Positions 23,345-34,957 of a stretch of 64,000 nucleotides of DNA are shown here, one piece after another. The notes under the pieces were generated by a model, which saw nothing but the letters and a program-made list of their open reading frames with translations, did no database searches and was not told where the DNA came from. This stretch comes from Archegozetes longisetosus (lineage: Eukaryota; Arthropoda; Arachnida; Sarcoptiformes; Trhypochthoniidae): the NCBI GenBank assembly GCA_018873245.2, contig JAEMBT020000002.1, positions 3,724,001 through 3,788,000 of the forward strand, given 5' to 3'. Position numbers and translations under genes: made by a program. How positions within the stretch are numbered: position 1 is the stretch's first letter; every line of letters begins with the position of its first letter.

Positions 23345-25421
23345 ATGTCTAATAAACCATTTATTATGTGCTTAATCACATTATTATTGATCAAAATTGT
23401 TGCGAATGTACCGAAAGATATATTCGATAAGTATTGTAAAAATTCACTATCAGTAAAGGTGAAGCCAAACAGTAGCGATGGTTTGTGGCAATTAGATGAC
23501 GGAGCAATTATATTCATAGCACAAGATCATTACTCGTACATAACTGAATTACATAAGAATGGCTTTCCTCAGATAAGTCATGGCTACCCTAAACAACTAA
23601 CTGATATTGTTAAGAATAAGATCAAAAAGGCTAAAAGACTTCAGAAATATCTGTTCGAAGATTACATTTACGCTATGATTGTATGTGTTCTTAGTCTGAG
23701 CAATACTTTTAGTGCCCATTTGTCATTCTTATCACGAGAGCATTACTATGAAAGTTTCCTTTCGTTGTTCTGATCTTAGAATCAACCGAAACAAACTATT
23801 TATTTGATGGGCTTTAATCAGATATGGTTTGATTGTCCGCAACCTATTTGTATAGATGCCACACTCGATGCAATCACAAACGACGACAGCGGAAACTTAA
23901 TGGTATTTCGAGGCAAGTACTACTGGATATTAGAAAACGGTTCAAGTTATCAAGTTTCAAAGGCTCGACTCATTTCAGATCATTTCAATGAAGTTCCCTC
24001 ACATTTAGATTCAGTCACAAGAATTGCTCATCAACAAAAGACTTATTTTTTCAAGGTATAGAAATATATAGTTTCAAAACTTGTTCAGATTAATATTATT
24101 TCCATTATAATTTTCATATGCAGAATAATTACCTTTGGATACATTCCGGCAATAGCAATGATTCAGTTATTAGGCAAAGAATCAGTGAATTATTCCAAAA
24201 TGGACCAAATAGTATAAACGGCGCCATTTATGTCATGACTAAACCAAATCAAGCAGTTATGTTCCTATTCAGAGGTATTGAAAAATCATTGAGTTTGTTT
24301 GGAAAACTTGATTCTTCTAATCAAACTTTAATCAAACCAATAGGTGTTCAGTATTGGGCTTACGATATGAGTCCAGAAAAATCTCCTCCATATAAGATTG
24401 AGTCAGGTTTTCCTGATTTTGTCACTAATATTCATAAATCATTTCCAAATAATATTGAGTCGAGTTTTGTTGATCGAAAATCTGATAAAGTGGTATTTTT
24501 TGTTCGCTGGAAGTTTTTCTCGTTTCCAGTTAAATCACTTCTGGTACTAACTGGTTAATAAGATTAAGATTTAAAGCACAAATAAAATTGACTTCATTAT
24601 CATTTTATGTCAGGATTCAAATGTTAAAGATTCTGATTTAGATCAAGATTACTCTTTCGTTAAAATGTTTGGCTGTGATCTAATGACTATAAGAAATGGG
24701 GATTTAACAGTTATAAAAGTTTTCTGGAGGAGTACGGCAAAAGAACAGACAATTTTTATCTGTATAAAGTGGCAAATGACGCGATAACTATCAGTCAGAA
24801 TAATAGAAGTGAGTAAACGATTGAAAGAAAGCACTTTCGATGCTTAACATAAACTCAAAACTTAGTTCAATTTTTTCAATCAAAGCTGGCACTGAACTAA
24901 CAACTTATCAAAATTACACTAAATCTACGACTCGAATGACCAAAACTAGTACTAATATAAATTCAAATTCATCAGTAAAAGCCTCTAAATCTGAAGATGA
25001 TGAAAATGGAATATCACTTTCTATAGTTACTATTGGTATCATTTTTATATTTTGTGCATTATTATTGCTCAGTATTTTAGGCGTTACGACAAAAAGTAAA
25101 ACAAAACTAGCAAAAGCTAATCATAAAAAAGAATCAGGTTCTAGACTAACAAAGCCAACCAAATCGTTGATCAATGATATGCCATCGCGTGAAGTCAGAA
25201 GCATTATCATAGATTCGGATGAATTAAAACCTGTTAAGAGTTCAGTTTTTGAGTGGAAGTCGATTAAGCATAAGAGGCAGATGAAGAAGTCTGATAAAAA
25301 GCAGAAAGACAAACTTAATAACCTTAAAAGTTCAGCTAACCAACAAAACACTGAAAATAGACATGTATTATCACAGCTATCAAGACGATCACAATTGCCT
25401 GTTGTGACTTCAAGTCGGTGA
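23345..25421 (+). CDS. Hemopexin-repeat single-pass membrane protein
   Basis: Five exons are proposed: 23345-23680, 23780-24055, 24124-24543, about 24614-24808 and 24886-25421. The product has a signal peptide (MSNKPFIMCLITLLLIKIVA), then about 370 residues with hemopexin-like blade motifs (DGLWQLDDGAIIFI, GKYYWILENGSSYQV, NNYLWIHSGNS, GVQYWAYDMS). A Thr/Ser-rich stalk follows, then a transmembrane helix (IVTIGIIFIFCALLLLSILG, about residues 455-478) and a lysine-rich cytoplasmic tail of about 110 residues. There is no protease domain, unlike matrix metalloproteinases. Exon 4 is unresolved: the frame after its acceptor does not match the frame that joins exon 5, so either one base is shifted near 24675 or a different acceptor (about 24690) is used. 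Function unknown. A cell-surface ligand-binding role is inference. Confidence 0.75.
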
Positions 25422-26072
25422 TCGACTTGGAGAGCAGTTTCACATGAATGGACAGATTATACCTATAGTTCAAGAAACGTATAACAAGAAAAAGATGAAG
25501 ACTTAGTAAAGTATACTCATTTATATTAATTTAGGATACGAATGAAAATTAAATTTTGTGAACTATAAAAATTGACAACATTCTACTATTGAATAAATTA
25601 AATGATTTTCTGTTTTTTAGGCTTATAAAATATTAATCCAGTTAAACAAAAACTTTGTATAATTGAAAACTTGATGATTTGCTAGCAAAAATTATAATCA
25701 AGTTCAACCTGAAATGGTTACTTTGTAAGAATGTTGCAGGTACTCTGACTTTCAATTCATTTAAGATTTTTTGTTTTCTTTTATGCCGTTAGTTACAAAC
25801 GACAATCAATTTTGATTCGATTTCAGTTTCTTATTGCTTTAATTTAAAAAAGTATTGTAAGTGAACGCGATTCTCGTTAATATTTGATTCTAAAAAAGAA
25901 AATGCGTTCAAAACAATTTTGTAAACAAATAAATTTAAGAAAATTTGTTTCGTAGGGTTTATCATTACCTGGTGGGTTAAAACTTGTGTAAGTTATTAAT
26001 ATTAAAAGTCAAAATTATTCAAATCTTAAGCTTTCGTTTGACAGATGTTCAAAACACAGTCATTCGAGTTTA
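25422..26072. other. Intergenic region
   Basis: This follows the hemopexin gene and contains possible polyadenylation signals (for example aataaatt near 25592). No gene recognised before 26073. Confidence 0.45.
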
Positions 26073-26528
26073 TTGATGAGCAAAGCAAAGCAAAATTCAA
26101 CAATAAATATGCAAAATGTCAGCTCAAACACATATACTTTGATAATGAAGCGCTTGCATTGGATTCATAGCGATCATGTGTACAAAATAAGACCTGAAAG
26201 CTCTACAGATATAGTACTTATGGCAAATATAAAGTCAAAAGAGGAACAACAATTACTTGAATTAATATTTTCTGATGAAGAAAGCAAAGAGAATCTGTAT
26301 ATTGTTAAAGAAAAGTACAATACTATCAAATTACACCAACTCAAAGTTATTATCTTATTAATGAATTTGACTGTTTTTATCCTGTTGTTATCCATATCTC
26401 TATTTTCGTATTACTTTTACTTTGACCCATATCCGTGTAATGATCACGAAAAGACTCCAGAGAAACAAACTTATGGATATGATAAGAGAGATGAGTCACT
26501 ATTTAGAAGTCTGTTTAGGTTTCATTAA
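26073..26528 (+). CDS. Small single-pass membrane protein, unknown
   Basis: An uninterrupted frame of 151 codons encodes a charged N-terminal domain (about 85 residues), one strong transmembrane helix (VIILLMNLTVFILLLSISLF) and a short polar tail. There is no signal peptide, so an N-in or tail-proximal anchor is likely. A second frame from 26044 overlaps the first part but ends early. It lies about 650 bp after the hemopexin gene on the same strand. It could be a separate gene or a terminal exon of something longer. No family recognised. Confidence 0.5.
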   Translation: MMSKAKQNSTINMQNVSSNTYTLIMKRLHWIHSDHVYKIRPESSTDIVLMANIKSKEEQQLLELIFSDEESKENLYIVKEKYNTIKLHQLKVIILLMNLTVFILLLSISLFSYYFYFDPYPCNDHEKTPEKQTYGYDKRDESLFRSLFRFH

Positions 26529-28498
26529 AAATTTGACTGAAAATGTTGAACAAAATTGACAATATTTAAGTTTGTTTTATATGATTTTGATTGTTCGCAG
26601 AAATATTAAAATTTTCAAATTTGAAGCTTCTCTTATCCCATTTTATTTTGATAGTACTTTACAGTACTTTTGAATAGATTAAAATAAATGCATAATTTTT
26701 TATACTTTTAGCGCTTCTTTATCAGTATTGATATAATAAACTAATTTAATTATGAATGAGTTGTAAGTATTAAAAAATTGTATTTATTTCCTGAAATCTA
26801 TTTTCACAACATCCCATCTCTATGATCAGCAAAACCATAAGATTTTCTATTGAATTATTATAACAGTTATTAAATTTTGGTGAGATTTTCTGCTGAGTCT
26901 GTCTTAAAATATAGTTAAGATCAGCTAATAGTAAACGGACAGTTGCAACAAAATTGATTAAAGTATTGTTAGAACGAGTAATGTTATGTATGTTACAGAT
27001 TTCTAGAAAAAAAACAGTGATTTCTAGAAATTACTCACTCAATTTAGGAAATTCTAAAATAAACTGGTAAAAGGTAGAGATTTCCAGAATTTATTTTCTC
27101 TCTTTAGTGAAATTTTAAAAAGTTACACTATTAATAATTTCTATTACTCTTAAAATATTTTTAACTTGCAAATTAGTACTGAAGGTTTTATTTGAAAAGT
27201 TACAAGAGTACAAAATCTTAAGATATTGCAATTGGCGCGCTGTATTGAATTTATTTACGTTATACTTTTCAATGTTCTCAGTATTCAAGATCTGTTTTCT
27301 GTAGGGTGACCACCCGTCCCGTCTTTATAAAAATAAAAGACAGAAATCTCGTCAGACCAAAAACTCTCGACGGGACAATTAGTTGTCCCGTTTTTCGACT
27401 TTCATTTTGAAAAATGTGTTTAGAAAAATATTTCTTAGAAATTCAAACATCGAATATTTTTAAATGATAAGGGATTAGGAAACCCAGTTTAATGTTTCGA
27501 ATACCTGTGGTTTAAAACCAAAAGTTATAGAATTAATCTTTTCTGCCTTGGCTTATACCTGATATAAACCAGTATTTACAAATATTCAAATTAAATTGGA
27601 AAAATAAGTTATAAAACACTTATAAAAGTTTCAGAAAATATGATTGAAAGAGTAAAGCTCTGTTTAGAAAATAATGGTCAGCACTTCCAGCATGTTTTGT
27701 GATTAATTATAAAGATGTTTGCGCGCTCCCTATGAATTTCTGGGATAACTTTTGCCCGAAATTTTATTGCATATTTTTAAAGTAGACATTATAAGGGAAA
27801 AGTTGTCTGCTGGGTTCAACAAAATCCATCAAGTAGTTTTTGCGCTAATGGGAGTTAAAGTTTTGTATATTATATTCAATGTGAATATTGGACATTGCTA
27901 TCACTACTAATATTACTAACCTAATCTAACCTAACCCAAACAATAATACGATTGGACATACAATTTCAGTAAAAATTCCTATTCATTTGCCATCTCCATA
28001 ACAATATAATAGTTTATGATAAAATTGATCGAGGTTCTTTATTTTCGCATCTCACATTGCTCTTTGTAAGATTAATAAAGTTCTAGGTAAGATTCACTTT
28101 GAAACATTTAAATTTCAGTCAATGAGAAAACGAATTGACTATTCATTAAGTTCCAAAAAGCAACAAAGCGTTAAGTGCTCTATCGGAGTATACATTAAAA
28201 ATGTTAACGCTATATTGAAAAACTAAAAGCTACTGCATTCGCTCAAATAAAACCTGAATCATTATTACAATGTTAACAATGACTTTCAGGTTTAAGGCAA
28301 ATACTCACTGTTTCTATGCACATAAGTCTAAAAGTCTTTAACTACTAATTAACTTATCAATTAATATGAAGTACAAGAACTGATAGAGCATATGCTAAAT
28401 TCTCAAAGACTGAAAAACTGAACTTTATGTATAAATACTCATTAATACAGTGCATTAATTCTTTAAGTGGTTCGATCCGAATGCTCGAGTACAACAAA
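26529..28498. other. Intergenic region with a hAT end fragment
   Basis: No gene seen. A fragment of a hAT-type terminus is annotated separately at 27303-27395. CTAACC-like motifs occur near 27905-27945. From about 28240 the sequence is shared with the upstream flank of the second IGFBP-like gene (35640-35890). A TATA-like box (tataaata at 28431) stands about 70 bp before the first gene's start codon. Confidence 0.5.
27303..27395. mobile_element. hAT-type terminal fragment
   Basis: It begins tagggtgaccacccgtcccg and ends with paired cgggacaa/ttgtcccg. This resembles the ends of hAT elements and the start of the complete element at 38324 (tagggtgatcac). The other end was not located. Confidence 0.45.
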
Positions 28499-28907
28499 AT
28501 GCAAACAAAATTATTACTTTTGATCGCGTTTTCATGCGTTTTAATTGGTATAACATCAGCAATAGTTTGTTTACCAGATATTTGTGAAAGAGTTGATTGT
28601 GCTAATCTAACTCGTGAATCGTGTGAAGCTAATGGAAAATCATTGTTCAAACCAAAAGGAGGATTTTGTGGATGCTGTCCGCTATGCGTTCATTTGTTAG
28701 GTATAATTTTTGTGGTGCTCCATCAATCAGATTGACTCTAAAAATGAACTATTGATTTTAATTTTAGATGAAGGAGAACTTTGTGTGGGTACTTTATTGC
28801 ATGGGGTACCATCAACGGTTCAATGTAGAGATGGTCTGAGATGTGACCCCGAAACTGTGAGGTGCGCCAAATCCACTAATATTGTTGAAACGTTTCCTAC
28901 AATTTAA
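28499..28907 (+). CDS. Secreted 12-cysteine IGFBP-like peptide, copy 1
   Basis: Two exons, 28499-28700 and 28768-28907, with a 67-bp GT-AG intron after the codons for CVHLL, encode 113 residues. A signal peptide (MQTKLLLLIAFSCVLIGITS) precedes a mature chain with 12 cysteines: CLPDIC, DC, SC, CGCCPLC, LC, QC, GLRC, VRC. The CGCCPLC run and the following DEGELC correspond to the GCGCCxxC core of the IGFBP N-terminal domain, as in single-domain IGFBP-related proteins of spiders and related cysteine-rich inhibitors. A TATA-like box lies at 28431, and aataaa follows the stop near 28924. The start is the Met shared by all copies. Longer upstream frames are not conserved. Function in this organism is unknown; a defence, inhibitor or signalling role is inference. 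Confidence 0.88.
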
Positions 28908-29458
28908 ATATACCAAAATATTAATAAACTATTAACTTCAGAAATAAAAATCTTAATTTTTTGAATTCGTTAAAATAGATTACTTAAAAGATTCTTACTA
29001 TAAGTTAGACTGTCATTTCACGAGAAATGATGTTTTTAGAAGTTTTAAAGGGTCAGTGGTCCAATTTTGAGTGATATCACAAATAATTGCAACTAAACGT
29101 AATTTGAATCAGTTTTAGACTGTTAACTCATTAAAATATTTTCGTGAAAACATGACTTTTGTGCTTTTAACATAATATTAGATAAAACGAACTAGAAACT
29201 AATTCCCTGAGTTATATAGCCTAAATGCTATACCTTTGGAAACAATTCCTTCCCTATTTATCAAACTTTGGGCTCTGAGGCTCTGCTTGGAAGTCAAGAG
29301 AAAATTCTTTACCGAATGAAATACACTTTAGTTTCTTTAAAAGGAATAATTTTCTTGAAGTAATTCTTTTTACAATAATTGTGATCAATATTTTTAATAT
29401 TAAAATTTTTTTTTGCTAATATCTCACTAAAGTTCGTAAATTCGTCTTCACTGTCTCT
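28908..29458. other. 3' flank of IGFBP-like copy 1 (ancestral empty site)
   Basis: 28908-29190 is homologous to the sequence after copies 2 and 3 (36310-37060) and to 43952-45000. At about 29085-29100 (aataattgcaactaaacg) it preserves the site where a hAT MITE is inserted in the other two blocks. No gene seen. Confidence 0.7.
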
Positions 29459-30079
29459 TTGCTTCTACGTCAAAATGTCGCCCCAAAAATTTCGCCTCCA
29501 ATAATGTCGCCGCAAATAATGTCGTCGGTAAAAATATCGCCGACAAAAATGTTGCCGCAAATAATGTCGTCATTAAAAAATATCGCCCGTAAAAAATGTC
29601 ATCGTATAAAAATGACGCCATATAAAATTTTACACAAAAACGGTGTTTCAAGATTTTTGATGCATATATTCCAAGTAAAATTAACAAGAGTAAAATAGCT
29701 TTGAAAATATTTTATTAGAGCAAGATCACTTTTTCATTTAATTATAGTAATAAAATAAAATTTACTAATTTGCACAAAATGATCAATGGAATAACATGAA
29801 TCGGAGTATGATCTGAGCCTTTTTTAGCAAGGAAGCTAATTCATAGTAGGCAATGGAAAAATTAGTGATTGAAGCTCTTTAACTATAAACTTTTTGAACA
29901 TTGGTTTGGTATAAGACTATTCATAAATATATTCTTTTTCAATCTTTCGCTAGATTTTTTTTATCAGGATCAAATGATACTGACATTTTTTAATGGAGAC
30001 ATTTTTGATGGCGACATTTTTTACCGGCGACATTATTTGCGGCCACATTATTGGCGGCGACATTTTGACGTAGAAGCAA
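29459..30079. mobile_element. MITE with repeated AATGTCGCC subterminal motifs
   Basis: The ends ttgcttctacgtcaaaatgt and acattttgacgtagaagcaa are inverted copies. Inside each end are several tandem variants of aatgtcgccgcaaat over about 90 bp. The open frames on both strands in this region come from this repeat. Repeated subterminal motifs of this kind are typical binding sites for a transposase. No transposase is present. Confidence 0.78.
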
Positions 30080-30551
30080 TTAAAGTATACATACGATAAC
30101 ATTGATAAAACTACAATAAAAAAAATCGATAGTTTTATTCATGACATATTCATATCAATAAGTGGTCTTCAACAGAGTAAATGAACCCGAAAATGCAATA
30201 ACTTTTAAAGAATGTCCTTCACTAACCAAATAATTAAATTAACGAGATTTAAATATACAAATACTGCTAGAACACATTCTTATGAAAACTTGATATAGTA
30301 TTTGCACGTCGTATTTACTTAAGAAAAAGCGTTAGAGAAAGATTGTTCAAACTCATTGATAGTATTTTTTGACGAAACATTAATACACCAAAACCTTCTT
30401 ACTGGTAAAGTACTAGTTTGTAACAAAGAATTGACACTAATTTGAATACGTTCATATACAGGATCTCATTTTATTGAATTAAATTCTCTACCATAAATAG
30501 ATTCGATCAATAGTAGACAATTGGTTTTTGAAGCCAATAGAACATAAAATG
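30080..30551. other. Intergenic region, nothing recognised
   Basis: AT-rich sequence with no coding or RNA gene seen. Confidence 0.4.
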
Positions 30552-32112
30552 GGTTGGCTTTTACTTTTGTGTGAAGCTGGGGAAACCATTACATATCTAT
30601 ATATTTATTATCAGCATGACTCGACAAGCAAAAAAGTCTCAAGCCACACCCACCTCCGCCCACTTCTAAGCTCCGCCCACCAACATTTTCTTAAATTTCT
30701 ATCTTAACATACTATTTAAGAATATGCAATCGGATTCTCAAAATTCCTTCTGTGGGCGAAGTTATGAACTTTCAAAATTTCGATATTCCAATAGTAAATA
30801 GGACATCATTTATATCTAGTTTTTTATGTTTACTTACTTACTATACATCAACACGTGTTTTGATTTTTTTTAAATAAGTGTCTTAAATTCAGTTTTCGGT
30901 GAACATTTTGTTATTTGTGAATTTTAGTCGCAGTGGTTTCACTCTAAGTGTAAGTCTAATCATTTTTTAAATTTGTTATTTTATTTATTAAGATTTTTAG
31001 AAGTAAATTTAATCAAATTCGAGATTTTCAAATTCCAGAAAGAGGAAGTACACAGTGGAAAAATTTGTCAAAAATTTGGGACAATATTAGATGTCGTTTA
31101 AATTTTCATTCAAATTTCTAACACTAAACATTGTACTCCCGTATTGTTGTAAACGGGATAGTGCTCGGACCCGAAGGTAATCATTACTCGAAAGTAACCA
31201 CTTCTGGTCTCTCAAGCTAGACTTGTATCACGATCCAACAATGGAGAGTCCATCCGCCTATGAGCACGTTTAGTCTATTTCGTGCGAATGAATATGTGTG
31301 AAATATAAAAATAAAAAATTGTGATATTAAGTACTTAAGTTGAAAATCTCGAATTTGATTAAATTTACTTCTAAAAATCTTAATAAATAAAATAACAAAT
31401 TTAAAAAATGATTAGACTTACACTTAGAGTGAAACCACTGCGACTAAAATTCACAAATAACAAAATGTTCACCGAAAACTGAATTTAAGACACTTATTTA
31501 AAAAAAATCAAAACACGTGTTGATGTTTAGTAAGTAAGTAAACATAAAAAACTAGATATAAATGATGTCCTATTTACTATTGGAATATCGAAATTTTGAA
31601 AGTTCATAACTTCGCCCACAGAAGGAATTTTGAGAATCCGATTGCATATTCTTAAATAGTATGTTAAGATAGAAATTTAAGAAAATTTTGGTGGGTGTGG
31701 CTTAAAATTTGTTTGGTGGACGGAGCTTAAAAATGGTCGGATGTGGGCGTGGTTTGAGAATTTTATTTGTCATGTAATGCTGATAACAAATATACATAAA
31801 TGTAATTGCTAAACCAGCTTTACGGAAAGTAAAAGCCAGTCAAAGTTTTTAAAAAATCGAACTTTGAACGTTTATAACTCCGCCCACAGAAGGAATTTTG
31901 AGGATCCGCTTTCATATTTTTAAACAGTACATTTAGATAAAAATTTAAGATAAATTTGGTGGGTGTGGCTAAAAACCTTTTTGGTGGGCGGAGCTTAGAA
32001 GTGGGCGGAGGTGGGTGTGGCTTGAGACTTTTTTGCTTGTCGAGTCATGCTGATAATAAATATATAGATATGTAATGGTTTCCCCAGCTTCACACAAAAG
32101 TAAAAGCCAACC
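30552..32112. mobile_element. 1.56-kb foldback element with long near-identical arms
   Basis: The left arm (30552 to about 31034) is matched in reverse complement by the right side from about 31339 to 32112, with a unique spacer of about 300 bp. The right side is longer because a module of about 235 bp (beginning aacttcgcccacagaaggaa and ending near the tttccccagcttcacac end) is present twice (about 31600-31840 and 31870-32112). Both arms carry paired ctccgcccac/gtgggcggag boxes. No open frame recognised. The high identity of the arms suggests recent activity or conversion between them. Confidence 0.82.
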
Positions 32113-32297
32113 GAAAATTTAGATCAGCTAATATTACAATAATCTAAATTATTATCTACGTCCCAAAAAGTGATTTTAAACCAGATTTTGAGTTATTGTT
32201 TCAATTTTCACGACTAAGTTGTTAAACATTACCGCTTATAACATGTTTAGTGGTTGATTTAGATTAAGTTATGCCATACTATATTAGGTTATATTTA

Positions 32298-33081
32298 TTA
32301 GGTACATCGGAAAGTTCTGTCGGATTTTAAAGTAAAACTAAGTTTCTATTGTGTCGACTTAGCCGAGAAACGGCCGCTGTGCGACACTTAGGGACTGACT
32401 ACTGACTAACGACCCACAAACTCACAGATCCAACGCTCTGGTGGTTGCAATGTTTTGACCGGAGCGAGAGCCTGAGTGGGCTGAGTTGGTTGATGAAAAC
32501 GTGTCTTCGCGAGTCCGGTTGTCTGTACCAGTAGACAACGGCGAGAGTTGAAAGTGTTTGTGCTCTAGTTTTTGTTCAGAAGGACCTTTTGGGAGCGCTC
32601 GACAAGAAGCACTACCACAACGGAGTCATGAATGCGAGTGACCCACTAAATAATCATAAATGACAGCAATTTTGTTGACTATCTAAAACTGAATGAATTT
32701 CATTGATTTCTAAGGGTTTATATACAGGAGAAACTGGTGTCATATGCACAAGTCCAATAGGAAACCAGCCGAACTAGACGTGGACTCGTACTTGTGCTCA
32801 GAACACTAGTTTAAAGATTAGGGATTACAGTGGAAAAATACGAAAACAAGAAATTTGTTTATTTGTTTAGATTAGTGTAGTATGAGAAATAATAATAAAA
32901 TAAATATTTTTATTTAGTTCGTATCACTATTAAACGAATGATGCGATTTCTACCTGCTTTTATACTCTAGTTTAGAGTAATAAAACAATGATCAATAATT
33001 ACCTCCCAAGTAGACATTTGATAGATTCTCTATTAAGAATAAATTCGTCTAGAAAAAATGACAACTTTCCGACATACCTAA
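32298..33081. mobile_element. Mariner-type non-autonomous element with TA duplication
   Basis: The ends TTAGGTACATCGGAAAGTT and AACTTTCCGACATACCTAA are inverted copies, and each is flanked by TA (32296-32297 and 33082-33083). TTAGGT with AAAGT is the usual look of mariner termini. The interior includes a GC-rich block (about 32350-32640) unlike the surroundings, of unknown origin. No transposase recognised. Confidence 0.75.
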
Positions 33082-33795
33082 TAGATGAGTTATTTTCGCT
33101 CGATATCCTATTAATATTATCAATATTTCATTATACTTAAGGGTGAAAAAACGAATATCGATCAATATTTTTATTTAACTTAGAGCGTAAGTAATCATTT
33201 CGATTAAAAAACAATTTCTATAAGTCTTCAATGTTGCAAAGTCTGGTATTCTTTTGTAGGAGCGTGTTAGAAATCAAATAAAACTTAAAATATAACGCTA
33301 CACTACACAACAAAAAACATAGTACAAACTTAAAATGGTTTTTTAGGTTCTTAACACAGATGACAAGAGCACCAAACTCAGGAGAAATACAACATTTTAA
33401 AGTGACAACAGGCAGGTTGAATAGGAAGATACCTCACAATAACTTAAGCCTAGAACAGTATTTCATGAGTCAAAATAACCCAAAGGTCTATAAAAAACTG
33501 TTACATCTATTTAATGCATTTTCTAATGTTAATAAAATTGATATTGTTTTCAAATGAGTATATTTAGATCATATAAAGCAATATATTTATTATCTACAAA
33601 TTTTATATTTAAATTTAATCGTGTTTAAAGCTAATTCTATTTGAGTTTAGGCTGTAAAGAACATTACCGAACCCTGCCTATCATATAATTTTAAATATAT
33701 GATAACATATTTAATCACGATGTAAAATGTAATATTTTGGTGGGGATCCCACCCTCCGCCCCCACCGGACTCCCCATTTCAGTCGCCGCCGAGGC
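33082..33795. other. Intergenic region
   Basis: A 65-codon open frame at 33360 has no recognised domain. No gene called. Confidence 0.4.
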
Positions 33796-33963
33796 TTACT
33801 CTTGTTCCTCCAATTCCACGCAGATATCATTTAGAAATTGTGCGGGAATTGGAAACTCGGGTAGATGTCGTGCATACCCGAGATACCACAGAACTGTCGA
33901 TATGTGCGCACAACAGCCAACAGTTCTGAGGTCCTGGACACAAGAGTAAGTATAAGACGGTGA
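33796..33963 (-). pseudogene. C-terminal fragment of a DNA transposon protein (SWIM-like CxC/CxH)
   Basis: The minus frame reads SYTYSCVQDLRTVGCCAHIS, then VLWYLGYARHLPEFPIPAQF, and ends at a stop. The C-x(n)-C-C-x-H pattern with YLGYARH is one I recall from the C-terminal zinc-binding part of transposon-encoded proteins in several invertebrates, but I cannot name the superfamily. The fragment is GC-richer than its surroundings, and nothing upstream extends it. Sequence immediately downstream of the stop is also GC-rich (to about 33740). Confidence 0.5.
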
Positions 33964-34044
33964 ACCGTAGCGTTTTCACTGTTGGTTTTTTATATTATTC
34001 AAGCTGAACATTATATTTTTTATAAATTTACTTTTAAACATATC

Positions 34045-34395
34045 TATAAGTATTTTTTAACGCTGAATCCGAATATCAAATCAAAAATTTGTTGTATCGA
34101 ATAGTTTTCGAGATATTCGAATTTCGTGTCGAATTTTTCGATTTTTTGATTTTAAGATTTTTGAATATATGATATATGGTTTCGATGTAGAATTTAACGC
34201 TGACTACAAATATGAAAACCATTTTTCGATATCTTTAATATCCACTGAATAAATCTATATTTTATCCCATTTTAAAACTTTAACGCTATCTAACGCTTAA
34301 ACTATAAGTTGTACCGAGGTGGGCCGATTGGCAATTTTGATCAGGCTGATGATCTCTATTAAAATATATCATCAGATCCCGAGTGCCAAATGAGG
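34045..34395. repeat. Dispersed repeat, inverted copy of 8955-9300
   Basis: The reverse complement shares gatgatatattttaa, gatcaaaattgccaatcgg and acaacttatagttta with the other copy. The inner part carries aacgctga/tcgaatatttt motifs. Non-coding. Confidence 0.75.
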
Positions 34396-34957
34396 CAGAA
34401 TCCCACAGACTTTCCGGCAATGTTCTTTCAAAGTAATTTTTTTAAAGTTCTGTAATTATAGACAAAAATTAATTCTCAACAGAAGCGAAATAGACTTAGT
34501 TTTGTGGTATACCGAAATGAAAAAATCTCGAATTCCATTAAACACTGCAAACCCTAGTAATTCAGTATAAAGATTTGCAATAAATAAAATTATACCCTTT
34601 TTAGATTATGTTTAAAGCTTATTCTTTCAAAAGTGTGAACTAAGTTTTTTTTTGTTACACTTCACGAACTCAGAATAAAACATAGTTTTATGATTTATAG
34701 TCGAAAAGCAACTCACAATTGATTCCTTTTTCTTTGGGAGACTTTTGTACTTCGAATAAAGTCCCTCTAATTATGCTGACACTAATAGAAGAGCTCAGCT
34801 TAACAGTTCCCTACACTTTATGGCTATCTTTGCATACTCACTCGAATTAGTACACCATCTAACAATCTGTTCCAAATTGTAAATAAATTAATGCTGGAAT
34901 AATGGAACAATCAATATATTCCTAAATGTTACTCAAGTAAAATGCATTGGAAACTAC
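34396..34957. other. Intergenic region, nothing recognised
   Basis: AT-rich sequence, no gene seen. Its last part corresponds to the upstream flank of IGFBP-like copy 2. Confidence 0.4.

Noticed and set aside
31090-31260. A tRNA-like or SINE head in the spacer of the foldback element
   Set aside because: The GC-richer spacer has no recognisable A and B boxes or cloverleaf that I can fold with confidence.
33360-33557. 65-codon frame as a gene
   Set aside because: No recognised domain, no splice context and no conserved copy; it lies in repeat-rich sequence.
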